Assembly (NCBI RefSeq): GCF_030272615.1
Contig: NW_026729144.1
Coordinates: 1 to 64,000, forward strand
From: Cryptomeria japonica
Taxonomy: Eukaryota; Streptophyta; Pinopsida; Cupressales; Cupressaceae
Length of the DNA stretch: 64,000 bases
Direction: 5' to 3'
The first letter of the stretch is position 1; the number at the start of each line of letters is the position of its first letter. The position numbers were made by a program, and so were the translations under genes. This document shows, piece by piece, positions 10,987 to 24,720 of the stretch. The notes under the pieces were generated by a model. That model did no database searches and had not been told where the DNA came from. It saw nothing but the letters and a program-made list of their open reading frames with translations.

Positions 10987-10990
10987 TCCT

Positions 10991-13900
10991 TCCCCAGTTT
11001 ATATGCAGACGGGGACAAGATTCTATGATTAGAAGTACTTTCAGAAATAAAAGGTTTAGTTAACTGAGTTCACATGTAAGGCTTATAAAATTGGCTTATT
11101 ATTAGATAAAATCCTCATGCAATGAAATCATTATAATAAAGGCTATATGTGCTCCTAGTTTTGGCAATTCATTTGGCATCCTATTTATTTTTCTAATCTA
11201 AAAGCTTCATTATAACTGACAAACAAGAGCAATGTTTCACAAGATTGCATAACTATTTGATCACCCTAAGAATTAAGTTGTTTGAATCATATAAGAAACC
11301 TTTATGTTCTTTAATAAATCAGTTCAAGGAAACATTAGCATTATTGTACTTACTTTGGAAGGAACATAAATTAAGCGTCCCAATATTTTATACTCTTCAT
11401 GAGGTAGCATATAATTGCTAAGATATTACAAAAATTACAAGAACCAAAAAAATAGAGCACAAGAATATATATCATTAACATAGTTGAACATCAAAGCAAT
11501 ATGTTCCAAAGAGAGAGTAGAATAACTAACCTTGTAGTGTAGGAGGAAGTGTGCCCAATGTAAGAGATTCAATTTTAAACTTCCCAACATATTGCTCTAT
11601 GATAGGCTTTGTTTGGTCTCTTATCATTCTACAAATTGCCTGAACCAAGAAAAATGACAAATGAAAGGTAGATAATGCTTTATTAAATGAATAATAGTAG
11701 AAGTTGTAACAAGTCCATCTAAAGTCTTTGAGTCTAGTTCTGTGATAGGCCTGATCTTAGGGTCCTATTAAAACATTGCAACGTATGCTAGTTGATGGTT
11801 ATAATAAAAGATTGCCTGAAATTAAACACAAAATACATAAATAGTTAAATGATATAGAAAAAAAGTCATTGCCAGTGTTTTTAGATAAATGAGAAATGTA
11901 TTGACTATAATAACATGCTACAAAATTGTCTTTTTTTCTTCAATAATACAAAGGTAGACAAGAACCAAAATATGTCATTAGAAGACCGTTGAAAAGCATA
12001 CAATGTGTATCAAAAAGCTACGAAGAAAGAAGCCATTTAGAACTTGTGACGAATACCTAATGAAAAAAGAGAAGCAAAAAGTACTACAAGAATTTTAGGG
12101 GTGACACTCTTAACATTTGTACAAAACAAGATTATTCATAAAAGAGGCAAATGAAAAAACATATAGCTACCTTTAGTTATTTGTATTTTCCGTACAATAG
12201 ACCCTCTCAAAGGACTGTAATTATGTTTCAGAAGAAGCAGAATTGTATCCATCAGAAATTAACTCTTTTAGCTGTGTATCTAACAAGCTTCTACATTCAG
12301 TTGTGAAGAGGGAGAGGAGAGAGAGGTTGTACATGAGAGTTTCAGGTATGTGTCATTCAATGCCACGCTCCATGGAAGGAGCGAATTGGAAATCTTGATG
12401 GCCCTAAAAGGTCCATGTACAACTCATAGTTCAAACAAGACTTACTAGAAACATTAGTTGAGTTCTACAACTACCCACATTATTTGGCAACCCTTATTGC
12501 GTTCTATCACACATGTTATAACTGATATAAGCACCAACACATGACCTTTGAGAAAGACAAAAAGTCCATTTAATACCCTTGGATCTGAAAATAGGTCAAA
12601 TGCATGTAGGGACGATGAATACATATGGTGAGTTAATAAAATATCTACAACATCACAATATGCAAGGATTATTATATCAATCAAAATCATAATGAAGAAT
12701 TAAGTTTGCACAAGGCTCCCACCTCATCCCAAAATTCTAATAATGTTGCACAAAATGTAAGCACTATGAGTTGAAACTCTCCAAGAATCATCATGAGAAA
12801 GAAGGATCATTCCAAGCTACTCAATGTAATAAGCAACTCTACTCAAGGCCATGCTGCATGTGAAGCAAGTTTGATAGCTAAGATGAGGCACACAACAATA
12901 AGCCAAATTGTGTTGCAAGGCAGACAACAAACTTATAAGGTTGTTGTATCAATTGTAAAGGAGTGGCAAACCTACCCTAGATTCAAATAGGTTCAAATAT
13001 AGAGACGTATATCAAAAGATCTAGGTCAATATCCCTAGGGAAGATGATTACTTGTATAGTTTATCTTATACCCTCCTATAGAGCCTAGCACATTGGTGGG
13101 ATACTAAAAGAATCTAAGAGGTTGGCACCAGCTAAAAGGAATTATGTTTACCACTTTATGGCATGTGATAATAAAAATTGTTCTAGTGATTTAGTATGAC
13201 TACTTTCAAAGAAGTTTATAAGTGTCAACTGGGTCTTTGGATACCATCTCCATTTTACCTCTTTCTAAGGTCGTTTTCTTCCAATTCATCCATATAATTT
13301 TGCACCTCTCTCACAATACCAAATGGATCTTATGCACACAAAGAAGTATCTCGAACAAATGTATGGGCAAAGGTGGAATTTTAGGGGATTAATGTGTTCA
13401 CTACTAAATTTAACTATGTGGTAAATCCAAACCAATTTATGTTTGTTAGTACTCAAGGTAAGATGTTTCCAGCAAGGGTCATTTCTTAGTGACACTACCA
13501 TTTTGACGATTTGCAAGTAGTTCACTAGCTTTTCATCTTTTGAAAAACCTCTTATTAAAGGCAGAGTTCATGTTTAAATGGCTTCATAGAAAGTACACCG
13601 CAAATAATTTCTCTTTTCCTTCAAAATGTGGTTCCCTTTTGCTGACTACACACTTTCCTTATTGACTAGGTGGTATACCTGCCTACTTGGTTTCTGTCCT
13701 TTCCTCGTGCATTATCTTTCTATCTACAACATGTTTTCCTCATGCTGGCCACAAGCTTTAGAAAAAGCAAACATCTATGAAAAGTGTGCTGCTATGTTGT
13801 GTTCCAACTAAGGAAGATTTCCACTAATTGACCGAGTAGTTTCAAAGATAACAAAACTTTCCAAATGCTGATTTTCTTTACTTTCTCATGGGTGCAATTT

Positions 13901-14570
13901 CTTATGTTGGCCACCAAATTTTAATGATGACTTGGAAATGATCTTTTCTCTTTTCTGATTATCTGTTATGGCATTATTTCCTTTAACCTTGACTTGTAAA
14001 AATTGCACCTTTTAATCTTTCTTATCCGTGTGATTCCTTTTTGTGACTAGCTGCAGATAAATGCTCTCTTGCCACAAGCTTACCGGTCTATCCCCTACTG
14101 GACCTAGGTCCCAGTTCAGGGTCTCGGGTCGAACCACTGTGGGTGCAGCCAGGGCTCATTATTTGACCTGTGGGTTCATTCCAGACGAACTCAATAGAAC
14201 CCCCCACGAATTTTGCATTTTTTCTTCATTTTGTCATGAGATTGTCTGTGCAAGGCTTTTTCCTCCATTTTGCACATGTTCTTGTATCAACCTCAATCTT
14301 CTAGAGAGCCTTGTCATGTTACCCTCCTTCAAGCTCGTTGAACTATACCAAATTTCTTCATTTTTCGTGTTGATGGACTTCCCTTGTTCATAAACTTGGA
14401 CTTTAAATCCTTGGTTTTATCAAAATGCCATAAAAGTCCTTCAAAAGCAATTGTAAGTACTCCATCATGGTCTCCAAGCCACATCTTCACATGTGTCAGA
14501 TAGGCAGTATTTTTGTCGCTTCCTCACTGAGCTTGAATCTTGGATTCTTCGACACCAATTAGACAAAAGG
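10991..14570. other. no gene supported; degenerate non-coding DNA
   Basis: I see no ORF with recognisable motifs, no convincing exon-intron pattern and no LTR boundaries. A somewhat GC-richer patch at about 14085-14200 stands out against the AT-rich surroundings without an explanation. Confidence 0.5.
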
Positions 14571-14579
14571 CAATGTCTA

Positions 14580-14800
14580 TATTGTATTGATTGATTATGG
14601 CTCTCTACTTATCATCATATTAATAATTATATATTTCATATTAATATATTTATATAATTCATATTTTATACTTACATATTAATATTAATAAATTAATTTT
14701 TAATATATATTTTTATATTTCATATATTATATTTATATATTAATAATCAATATTAAATATTGATGAATTAATTATGTATATATAATTTTATACATTTTGG
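14580..14800. repeat. AT-rich low-complexity block
   Basis: About 220 bp of almost pure A/T with many TATATT, ATTAAT and TTATAT runs. It could be a decayed microsatellite or a matrix-attachment-like sequence; nothing in it decides. Confidence 0.7.
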
Positions 14801-15034
14801 TATGGACAAATCTAACCCCAAAAAACATTTTGACCAAATTTGTGAACCGAACCCTCAACCCCAAACCCGAGCCCAAATCCGAACTAGCAACTTTATCTTT
14901 GCCATGATTTGAGTTCAATTTTATTCTTGCTAAAACTATTATCACCTTAAAAGAATGCACAAGTAGATTTCTTTTCTTTTCTTCCATTCACCAATACATG
15001 TTGTGGCAGCTCCAAATCAAAGCCACCATCATCT

Positions 15035-15247
15035 ATAACTTATTTATCTTGAATCTTGGAACATATGCATAAGAGTGTTCATTGTCCCTCCCATCTTTTG
15101 ATGTTGAACGATCCAAGCAAGCGGTACCCACTAATGAAACAACTATCTTTTCAGATCTTGCTTCTCACGTCGCCCTCCCCGACCTTTCTTGGTTATGGTG
15201 GAACAAATGCGCCATAACTTATTTATCTTGAATCTTGGAACACATGC
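15035..15247 (+). repeat. 34-bp direct repeat, two copies 179 bp apart
   Basis: Positions 15035-15068 and 15214-15247 share the same 34 bases with one difference. Each begins ATAACTTATTTATCTTGAAT. The intervening sequence is unrelated, so this is a dispersed short duplication and not a tandem array. Confidence 0.8.
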
Positions 15248-15259
15248 GACCATGCATGA

Positions 15260-18200
15260 TCTGCAAAAACTTGTTAGTTTCAAAAATAGTACAAAGACAT
15301 GACACACAATTACCACTCGTCTTGGGGCGACTATTAATGTGGATTTAAATTTGACACTACCACAATTAATTGAAAAATTTATGACAAAAAATGGGTATTA
15401 TGAAACTCGATCATCAAGTTTCAAACAGACATGGTACAACAAAGGAGACAGGTATTAAAATAATACATTAAATTAATATTTGACTTTCAAAGACATCACT
15501 CGACCAAAATAACAAAAATAACAAACCAGAAGAAGATGAAATTCTAAAATGTACAATAGCAATTCACCGATTCCATAATCCATATAAATGACCAATTATC
15601 ATAGATATTATATGGAACATGAATTATATTGAGAGATGCCCAAAAAAATGAAATCAAAGTCATCATTGGACTAATATCTTGAAATTTTCACCTCTTCTTC
15701 TCCTTTCTTCCTCTTTTGGTGAATGTAAAACAACAATGTGTATAGATTTTGATTGTTTTGTGGGTTTGGGGGCCTTGGTGGGCCCCTCTTTCAAATTTTA
15801 TTCATTTTAGATTCTTTTGGTTTCCTTTACGTTGTTTTCTATGCATTTGATGTGGGGGAACCCTTAAGTCTTGATGATGATTAGAGGGCATCAAGATGTT
15901 CAATTTGGATGGGCAGGAAAAATGACAAGAAAGCCTCAAAAGGATTGAAAAAAGGGGTGTCCCTCTTTTTTGGGGATTTCTCCAATTACATTCCCAAAAT
16001 TTGAAGGAGGGAAAAGAAGAGATGTCCCCTCAAGTCTCCAAGTCCCCAAAACATTCAAGACGTTAATTAGATCCAAGAGATGTGTCCCTATGGAACACCA
16101 ATCAGAAGTTTGATGGGTTTGCAAAGGAAGGAAATGGCTAAGGAATTATTTACCATTCACAAGGATAGTTTATTGTGGGAAGATCAAATCATGGGAAAAT
16201 AAATCAAAGGCAATTTTATAAGAAATAAAAAATTGGACAGTAAACATGTTGCAATTGATTCAAAGCATTGCATATGACATGGATGCACTTTGTTTAGTTA
16301 CTAATTAAACTTCTATAAACATTGTCATATGAATCAAAATACGTCAACCCTTTAAGGAACACCTACACAACCCATCAACAAGAGAAAAGATTTTTATTTC
16401 ACATAGAATAGTATTACAATATAAAGATATCATTTGTGACCTCAATTCCCTTGTTTTATTTTTTAATTAGTGGTAGTGGAGGCTTCCAAGAGTATAAGAA
16501 CATATTCTTTATTCATATTATTTGGAATTTTCTTAATTTCGGTCTCTTCTCAAACTTTGTGCACTTTCAATACATGTTTATAATCAACATGCATCTTCAA
16601 CACATATGTAGTGCCGATAGTAAACGGAATGCTTTGTTAATGCAAACTTTTCAATCCTTTCACATAAAATACTTGGTCCATGTACCTTCAATCGACTTTT
16701 AACTAACCTTCTTGTCTCTCCAATATATTATTTTTGTGTGAACATGGTACTGAATAGAAACCCACATATACTTTTAGACTTTGGGTGACCTTAGCAGCAT
16801 CTAATTTCTTGAAGAACTTCTAGGGGTGAATTGGCATTACCACCTTTTCTCTAAATAATTTTAATGGAAGTGATGAGCTTATTCTTAGCGACTCTTAGAA
16901 GAACCTACTACAATAATGAAGAAAAGGGAGTAGTGAAGGTCGTGCATTCGAATGAGATCTTTATATTGTAATATTACTCTTTGCGAAAAATATCATTTCC
17001 TTTTCGACAAATTCTTAGTGGTCTCAAAACATCGACACTTTCTTATCCATGGCAATGTTACCTAAAGTTTTATCGAGATCATTTTTTTCTCTTTTCATTG
17101 AAACCCACTCTAGGATAGCATAGGTGTGCTTTTTGAAACATTAATTAAAAGTGTTTGTTAGGTTTTATAGAGCTCTCAAACTGGGTTTAGAAAAAAAATA
17201 AAAAACGAAAAAATTCTAATATTGACATAAAATAATGCAAAGTATATCTCGAATGTGTTGTGCATTTTTAGTGGTCCCTATTGATCAAATAAAGAGAATA
17301 CTTCAGTGCATCCCCTTCTCATAGCGTGGGAGCAATTCTCAATAGAAGGGGTCATAACATACCTATTACACCTTCAGGAAAGTTCAATGCAAAGAAGAAT
17401 ATTCCTTGTTAATAAAGCAAGAATTTCAATGGCACCCAAGGCCCTTATCAAATAGAAAGTTCATTGATCATCAATCCTCCTAATCCTACAATGCAAACAC
17501 GATTCTTATTAATTGGATGCAAAAGTGTGCAGCCCCACAACTAACAAACCCTTTCAAAAGGGTGGCATCTTTAGGAGCAAAACAAATTGAGCTAAATCTC
17601 TTGGTATGCTCCTCCCACTTGCTTAAGCCTACATGCCACTCGTGAGCCTTCAACGGCTGCCCACTCATTTGTACCTCTCATGATTTTCAACTACAAATGT
17701 CAACCACCTATTTTTCACCCAAATCACATGCATGTCAAGCACATGCATCAATGGAGTATTAACCTAATGACAGCAATAATTGAAACCAAGCACAACACTT
17801 ATGGTTAACAATATCTTCAGTGGGCTGTAAAATCCTGTACTGAATTTTTCCCAACTTTGCATCAAATTTGTCAAGGAGTTTGCATGAATATGTAAGGGTA
17901 TAGTTTGGTGTTCAGATTTATGGCTTCAATCTTATAATAGTTTCATACAAGTTCACAAATTGATAAAATTCATAACAATAAAATTGGATACAATATTTTC
18001 AATTCAAAAAATTTCATTTATGGCAAATGAAAGTACAACAAACTGCTGTAAACTACAGCAGAGTACAAGGACAGAAAAAACACAATCCTGACCTTTCCAA
18101 GAGCCAAACTCATGTATGACAGCACTGGTATATTCAGCTCCAGCAATTTATTGTGTTCTCGAAACTTGATACCCAATGCTCGGGAACAGGTCTGCACTTG

Positions 18201-18480
18201 TTTTCTACACCAAGATGACTCTCTTTTGTCCAGCAGGCTAAACTCATCATCATCCATTGTACTCACACTATTATGGAAGCGGCATTGAACCTCCCAACAC
18301 CATTTTCTGTTCAAAGCCCATCAATTTGGTATAATATATATACCAGTCTCCGTGTAAACTAAACACCAATCCCAGCAAATTTCCAGTTGCTGCAGCACAT
18401 ATAAATGACCCTACGTGCCACTGATTTAGTGAGAGGATTAGCACAAACCCAACTCTAAATGCCCAACAAGTAAATGCACC
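15260..18480. other. no gene supported; degenerate non-coding DNA
   Basis: Only short shadow ORFs are present. The 98-codon minus-strand frame at 18018-18314 (MNRKWCWEVQC..., ending in a hydrophobic stretch) was inspected and not recognised. It might be a decayed exon, but no splice context supports that. Confidence 0.45.
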
Positions 18481-18482
18481 AA

Positions 18483-18532
18483 TAATATTTTGGTAAACGC
18501 CTTAATGTTAATATTTTGGTAAACGCCTTAAT
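18483..18532 (+). repeat. 26-bp tandem duplication
   Basis: TAATATTTTGGTAAACGCCT... occurs twice in direct tandem with a 26-bp period. It is a local slippage-type duplication. Confidence 0.85.
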
Positions 18533-20584
18533 TTCCATGGCTCCACTAAAACCACAACCGCTGTTAATAGCATTTGGACTCACCAAATAGGTTATAATGC
18601 CATTCAACTATCCACTCGCAAACTACAAACCCATGCCATACATTTTTGATATCGCCTGCCATTTATATTCGGCAATGGAAACTATATCCATGCAGGTTGC
18701 CAATAGATAGTCACCAAATATTAATGGACAACACACTTCCACAAGAGATGTTAATGCCCAGCAAACAGAGGAATACTTCACACCAAACTGGATATTTTAT
18801 AATCACCACCAAACTTAATGTCTTCACTCAGCCAATATGGAATATTACACTAGCCTTAAGGGCTCACACCATGCCCAGATGAGTATCCATGCCCATATAT
18901 CAATCCCAATCCCTGTGCCAACCAGCAAAAAGTTTTAACACTGCCCAATACTTTTACGCACTGCTCAGATGTTCATGCCTAACCGAGGACTGTTAAGTCT
19001 CACAATCGCTTTTCCAATAATGCCAATGTTCCCTACATGCAAGGGACTAATCACATGCCTAGCAAAGAGATGAATACCCAACGCCTTAATTCCATTCAAC
19101 ATTCAGCACCTAGCTACTGAAGAGCTGACAACTTGAAAAGATGAATTAAAGTGCCCAATGAATCCCTAAACTACCTCGCCCATCCAAATAAGAAATATAT
19201 TATTCAAGATGTATCCATTAATCCAAAATTAACAAGCAACCCAAAATGAGCAATCACCTCAAACACAAAACTCAAAATTCAACCTTCAACTGGACCTACA
19301 ATTTCCTTTCCGCACAATTCGTGATTCTGAATGAATTACAACTCATTAACTTATAATCTTTCCATGAATCTTTGACCACCGTGGCTAATCTTCTTTAAGG
19401 GTTTCCGTTTTCAAGAAGGCTAAGATGAACTAAGTTCAACTCCCAAACCACGAGGGTTTCACCAAAAGAAATTAATCAATCTACATAATGCCAAATGAGC
19501 TCTCCAAACCTACTTATAATCTTTCCAGGTACTTTCTGAACAACTCAATATAAAATCACATTATGATTTAAAAAAACCTTATATCTCTAAAAGTGATTTA
19601 TTTCATTATTTAAATATTCTTGGCACTTTAATCAATTTGTCAAGAGTTCAACATTTAAAACTTTTTATTCCCATTCCAATAAGCTATTAAAATGAGGTGA
19701 TTTTTTTATTATTTTAATAAAATTAAGCAACGTTAGTAAATAATTAAATTAATGGTTCAATATTACATCGAAGCTGCAAAAACTATCAGAAAGTGTCGAA
19801 ATCAAAATTTGACTGCACTAGAGTGATACCGATGATGAATAATGAAAATCAAGGCCAATCGGGTGGCTTACTATAACTAGAGGCTCTCTCCAAAATCTTG
19901 TAGAACAAACTAGATGTCAGAATTCACTTCGGAAAGTAGAATAAGAGTCCTCTACACCAAGCTAACTACAATACTAAAGTGACTAGAAATGGGGACATTA
20001 CATGGGTTTTAAACAAACAATACTCATTTGAAGTTGAGGTATATTTAATGACTTCCATGTCTCATCGCAATTGTTCATTGGTGTCTATAGCTAATCATTC
20101 AACAAATTCTCCTCTTTCATTGACATCACGCTTCTTTTATAAGTGGCATGTCTCAAAGTTCACCTTTTATATATATGGGATTTAATCTTTTGTAAATACT
20201 TGTGCCTCGTTGTGTAGTAAAATTGTCACCATATTTTGTTTCCCAACACTTCATCTTGGAGAGAGTCTTTGGACTTTGAACATTTGTGTGTTATGTGCTT
20301 GCTTCCCAATGCAAGTAATTCAAAAAACTTTAACTAGTTCATATGAATATATGCTCTTGATTTTGGCAATTTGGCAATTTTGTTTAATGGTATGTGTTTA
20401 TACTTCTTAGTTATACTATGAAAATAGGGTGTACCAACTTTGGTCACACTTAACTCTTGAATGTGGATGGAAGCTTAAACATTGAAAGGAAGAACGGTTG
20501 AACATATTTTTGCACCACCTTCGTTTTACTTTATTCCATTAAATCCTATCCTAACAATTTTCAACAATAAGAATTGAAAAAAGC

Positions 20585-20732
20585 TATATAAATAGTTTGG
20601 TTTCTCTCTATTTAAAGTATTGGTAGTAAGAGTAGTAGCAAGTATCTAACAGCACCCCAAAAGGAATCTACCTTCTCAAAAGATTCCCCCATAATCCAGG
20701 AATATTGTTGTTTGTGGGGTTTCCACAATAAA
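20585..20732 (+). promoter_or_regulatory. TATA box followed by AATAAA: possible decayed LTR promoter/terminator
   Basis: TATATAAATAG at 20585-20595 is followed 132 bp later by AATAAAGG at 20727-20734, a spacing typical of the U3-R region of a plant LTR. The GT-rich sequence to about 21060 would fit a U5 and leader. No second LTR and no primer site could be identified, so this stays a weak call. Confidence 0.3.
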
Positions 20733-21060
20733 GGTTTTCCCAAGAACAATGAAACAAATGGGATGCAAATATTTCTGTGCAAATAGCCCTATTCAAGGTT
20801 TATGGCCTTCAATTTTCAGTATAGGGAAAATTGGAAGATCTAGTAGACAGTTTCTTGGTAGAACAGTGTTCATTGCCAGTAACGTGTGGAGATTCTTTGT
20901 GTGGATCTTGCAGATCGATTTTGGTGGTTGTTTGCGTGTTCGAGGATGTTGAGCCGACATATTGGAAGCGTGTGGACAATTCGTTTTGGTCCCCATGATT
21001 GTTTTGGATCCGTTTGAGCTGACTTGTATACACATTTTATCGTTTGTGCCGTGTTCTTGA

Positions 21061-24000
21061 ATCCAAATAAGATACTGATCCCAATTATCACTCTACAAAA
21101 AAACAAATTGTGACCATTTCCACTGAACCATTAGACAAAGTCAAATTGATCATGAAATTCAAGTATCCTCTTGGAGTGTGAGAAAAATGAGAATTTAAAA
21201 TCTTGGATAATAGAGGTCTGTGCTGGATATACGATCCAAAGTGGAGCTAGAGTTAGTTTTGGACTCTAGAAGACATTAATTAATGTAGGTGAGGAATGCA
21301 TCTCTTCTAGACACTATCACATTAAGAAATTAGGAAATCAAAAAATAAGAAAAATATAACTTTAGAATAGAAAAGGAATGTGAAAGGGAACCGTGGTTGA
21401 CTTTCATCCTATGGACGCCCACCATAACATTTTTCTTCTTGATCAACAAAACTTGTCATGTTGAACAGAGCTCAAGGAATCTTTGGTAATTCTTTCAAAC
21501 CCAATGGAACAACCTGCTCCGTGACCAGTATGATCTTCAATAGGATATCCCATTCAGAAATTCAACAACATTCTAGCAATTGTAAACAGAATCGAGAAAC
21601 ACTGACGGAAAAGATTCTAGCAATTGTAAACAGAAATTCCAAGGCTGGCAAGAACCCCTCCTTTGCAATGTCTTGAAACTCACTGGTCATTTGAAAATAA
21701 AATTCACAAAAAACAAAGAAACTAAAATCTTTTACCGGATTATAGCGAAAAATTTAGGTAAGAAACTGGTAGCTTGTGTTAATTCTTGTGTTATTCTAAA
21801 TTTTCGTAACTGGAAAGGCATTTCTTAACTTGTTATGGATTGACTTTCAAGAATTGTCAATACCAAACAGATAGCCCAGATAGAAATTCTTCGACGTGAA
21901 ATAGCCACAGTTCTATTTATAAAAGAGAGCTATCTCCAACTATCTTATGAAAAGAAGAAAAACTGCTATATGCATTATCCAAATGTACCCTTAAAAAAGG
22001 CTTCACCGTAGTTATCATATGAAGCTTTTATAGCTTATGATGTTAAGTGCAACATTACATATGAAGATAAGTAAAAATAGTTTTTCATTTAATTTTTGTT
22101 CATAAATAGTTTCCAAGGATGTGTTTCAAACTTTCAACATGTTGACAAAACAGGCATTAACTTGTTGAGCCATCATGCATCTCAACCTACCACCAACAAG
22201 AAGTTTGAAATGTAAAATTTTTCAAGCTAAAATATGCACATTAGCTTCAATTTTAGATCATCAAACTTGAGCACTCAATTTTTTCCAAATCTTTTCTTGA
22301 AACCTGCAATTCCATTTTATATTCAATCTAGGATTTAAGGGCAAGGACAGTGGCAAATTCAGGTAAACTTTTTTAGAGTAAAGCAAGTGAACTAGTATTT
22401 GGACGGTCACCACCAATCCTTGAAGGGATTACAATGTAAGGATATACATAACTTGATAACCAATTCTATAGGAACCTATGACTTAATAAAAATAATGAAC
22501 CCTTTATATTTGTTGCTTAGACCAATATTATTCTTAAGATCTTACCAATTAGTTCAATTTAGGGAATTAAAATCTCATAAATCCTCAAATTGTTAAGTCT
22601 CTTTGACACTGAATAAATAGAAAACTTGTCGAAGAAAGGTAACAAAAAGAGGCAGATCTTGATATCGCACCATTTTATTCCACCAAATAGATGAGGATCC
22701 AAAGTTGAACCCATGCTACAAAGAATAACTTTGTCCAATTTACTTAAGGCCACAACAACAATGAAATCATCATAAAGGTCATGAAATTGCCATAGTAGTT
22801 TCACAATTATATTGTGGTTTTGTGAGTCCATATCAAGGTAATGCAATGAAAATAAATCTAAAAAATTGTGTAAGACACAAAGATGCTAAAATGTACTAGA
22901 AAATATGGGGATAAAGGATTTAGTGATTTAATTGATATGATTGTCTAAAGTATTGAGGTTGAATATCGCTTTTTATGCCATAAAGAATTATAAAGGTGTT
23001 CGTGACCTATGTGTTTCTAGAGGTACTTACATATTTGCCCCCTTGAAATAGCCATGTTGTAATGGATAACAAAATTTCATTTTCTAAAATTTGGTGATAA
23101 GTAAGGCCTTCAATCTATTTGTATTTGTCTTTGTCATTCCACTGGGAACTTCAAAAAACTTCAATGGTGAAATTTTAGCGTAGCATTATAAAATCTTGAA
23201 TTAAAAAATAGTGTGAATTAAGAGATATTTAAACATACCATTTATAGGGGATTTAGGAAATAGTTGATTAAGTTGCTTCCATCATCGCCTTCAAAAATTG
23301 ATTTATGTGAAACACTTTTATCCAATTTAACAAAATTTTGATAAAATGTCAAATAAAATGACTTGCAATGTGTGATAAGAGGTAGTTGTGTCCCATTTAT
23401 CCTATATTATACTATAATTATCAATTTTTTATTTCATTTTTTATGTCACAATAGCATTACTATCAAGTGACTAAGAAAATGAAGCACGAGTAAATTCACT
23501 AGATCATTGAGATTGAATTCATATCCAGTACCAAGTCCAAAACACCATCTAATACATGGGTAGCATATTATATAAATGATCAAATATTTGATATAAATGT
23601 TATATTATTAATTTTTTGCAAAATATTTTATTTGATCATTGTGTAGGGTTTATCCCATGATTTGTGGAGGGTTGTATTCAGTGTGTGATTTTTTGCCGTT
23701 TGATTATATCATGGTCTTCACATTTGATCTAGATGGCACATTATATATTGGTGATTTGTGTTTGCATTATCAACATAGGTCTTGATTGGCCTATTTGGCT
23801 AGTCCTGCTCATATTTCATCTAAGGCGATTATTGCAGTAGTTTTTCCATACTGGTGCACTTGCTTCAAGAACAAACTTCATCTCATTAGGTAGTACACTC
23901 TCCAATTTGGTGGATCATGTGTGTTATTTTTCGAGATATATTTTATTTGACCAATGGCATAAATCTCTGGTTGCTTTCGATTGATTTTGCATCGCTCCTA

Positions 24001-24340
24001 TCAATTTTTGAGATCAGATTGCTTATTGATTTTGTGCAATGATTTCTTTTATTGATCTCGTCCATATTCCTAAAGGCAATTCTTGTATTTCCATTTGTGT
24101 GTAATGATAAATTCAAGTTGTTATGGCTAAAGTTTTCAATTGGCCAAATCTTTTGATTGATGAAGTAGACTATATAGTCTTTGCAAATTTTAATCACTAT
24201 TAGGGTTTTATTGGTGTGTGCACCTAATTGCAGGTTCTGTATGCATATGTCATTAGGGACTTAAGTCCCACTTTGCCTAGTTGTGGAGTTTTGTAGCTTT
24301 AAAATCCCCTTTACGTACACTTTATGATGTGAGTTTAGGC
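21061..24340. other. no gene supported; degenerate non-coding DNA
   Basis: Contains a 22-bp repeat (ATTCTAGCAATTGTAAACAG core at about 21569 and 21613) and otherwise AT-rich sequence without recognisable coding motifs on either strand. Confidence 0.45.
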
Positions 24341-24341
24341 T

Positions 24342-24352
24342 CATATAAATAG
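24342..24352 (+). promoter_or_regulatory. TATA-box-like site
   Basis: CATATAAATAG lies upstream of the plus-strand copia-like remnant. It may belong to a decayed 5' LTR of that element, but the LTR ends could not be matched to the 3' LTR at 25840. Confidence 0.25.
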
Positions 24353-24720
24353 TGTCCTCTCTTTGAGCACACTTGGGAACTCATGGCTATTAGATGACCA
24401 TATAGTGTGGTGGCTCATCGTTATGTTGAATCAGTGCCTTGTATGTATCGTGATTGGTGACTTTTGTGTGCTTGTGGCTTGGTTGTTGTCACATGTACCT
24501 ACCAACTCATCAACTATATCGCCCTTAAATGGCCCCATTTTTTTCCTGCAAAATCAGGTTTTATCCCTTTTAGAGGTATATTTTGTGATGGCACTATCTT
24601 TGTGTACTTGAATAATTTTTCATAATTGAAAACACATTTCTCTTTAGAGAGTGGTAACTAAAGGTAATGGAGTGATTTTGTCATCACTCATATAAGCACG
24701 AGCTTCACTTATTTCAATAT

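Larger units (their letters stand above)
7051..10990 (-). mobile_element. LINE 1: non-LTR retrotransposon, 3' half removed by the copia insertion
   Basis: On the minus strand this is a plant L1-type LINE: ORF1 with a DUF4283-like region and a zinc knuckle (about 10986-9941), then ORF2 with an endonuclease (9761-9210) and reverse transcriptase (9116-7051). The coding sequence runs right up to 7051, where the copia LTR begins. The zinc-ribbon and RNase H parts of ORF2 must therefore lie beyond the far copia LTR, outside the window. All ORFs contain stops and frameshifts. The 5' end is placed near 10990 from the ORF1 start only. Confidence 0.88.

Noticed and set aside
14580-14800. AT-rich block as a matrix-attachment region or origin
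   Set aside because: Only base composition supports it; no motif set or second line of evidence.
18018-18314. 98-codon minus-strand frame as a gene
   Set aside because: No recognisable domain, no splice or promoter context, and length within chance in this amount of sequence.
20585-21060. Host gene promoter with TATA box
   Set aside because: No downstream coding sequence; the TATA and AATAAA spacing fits a decayed LTR better.
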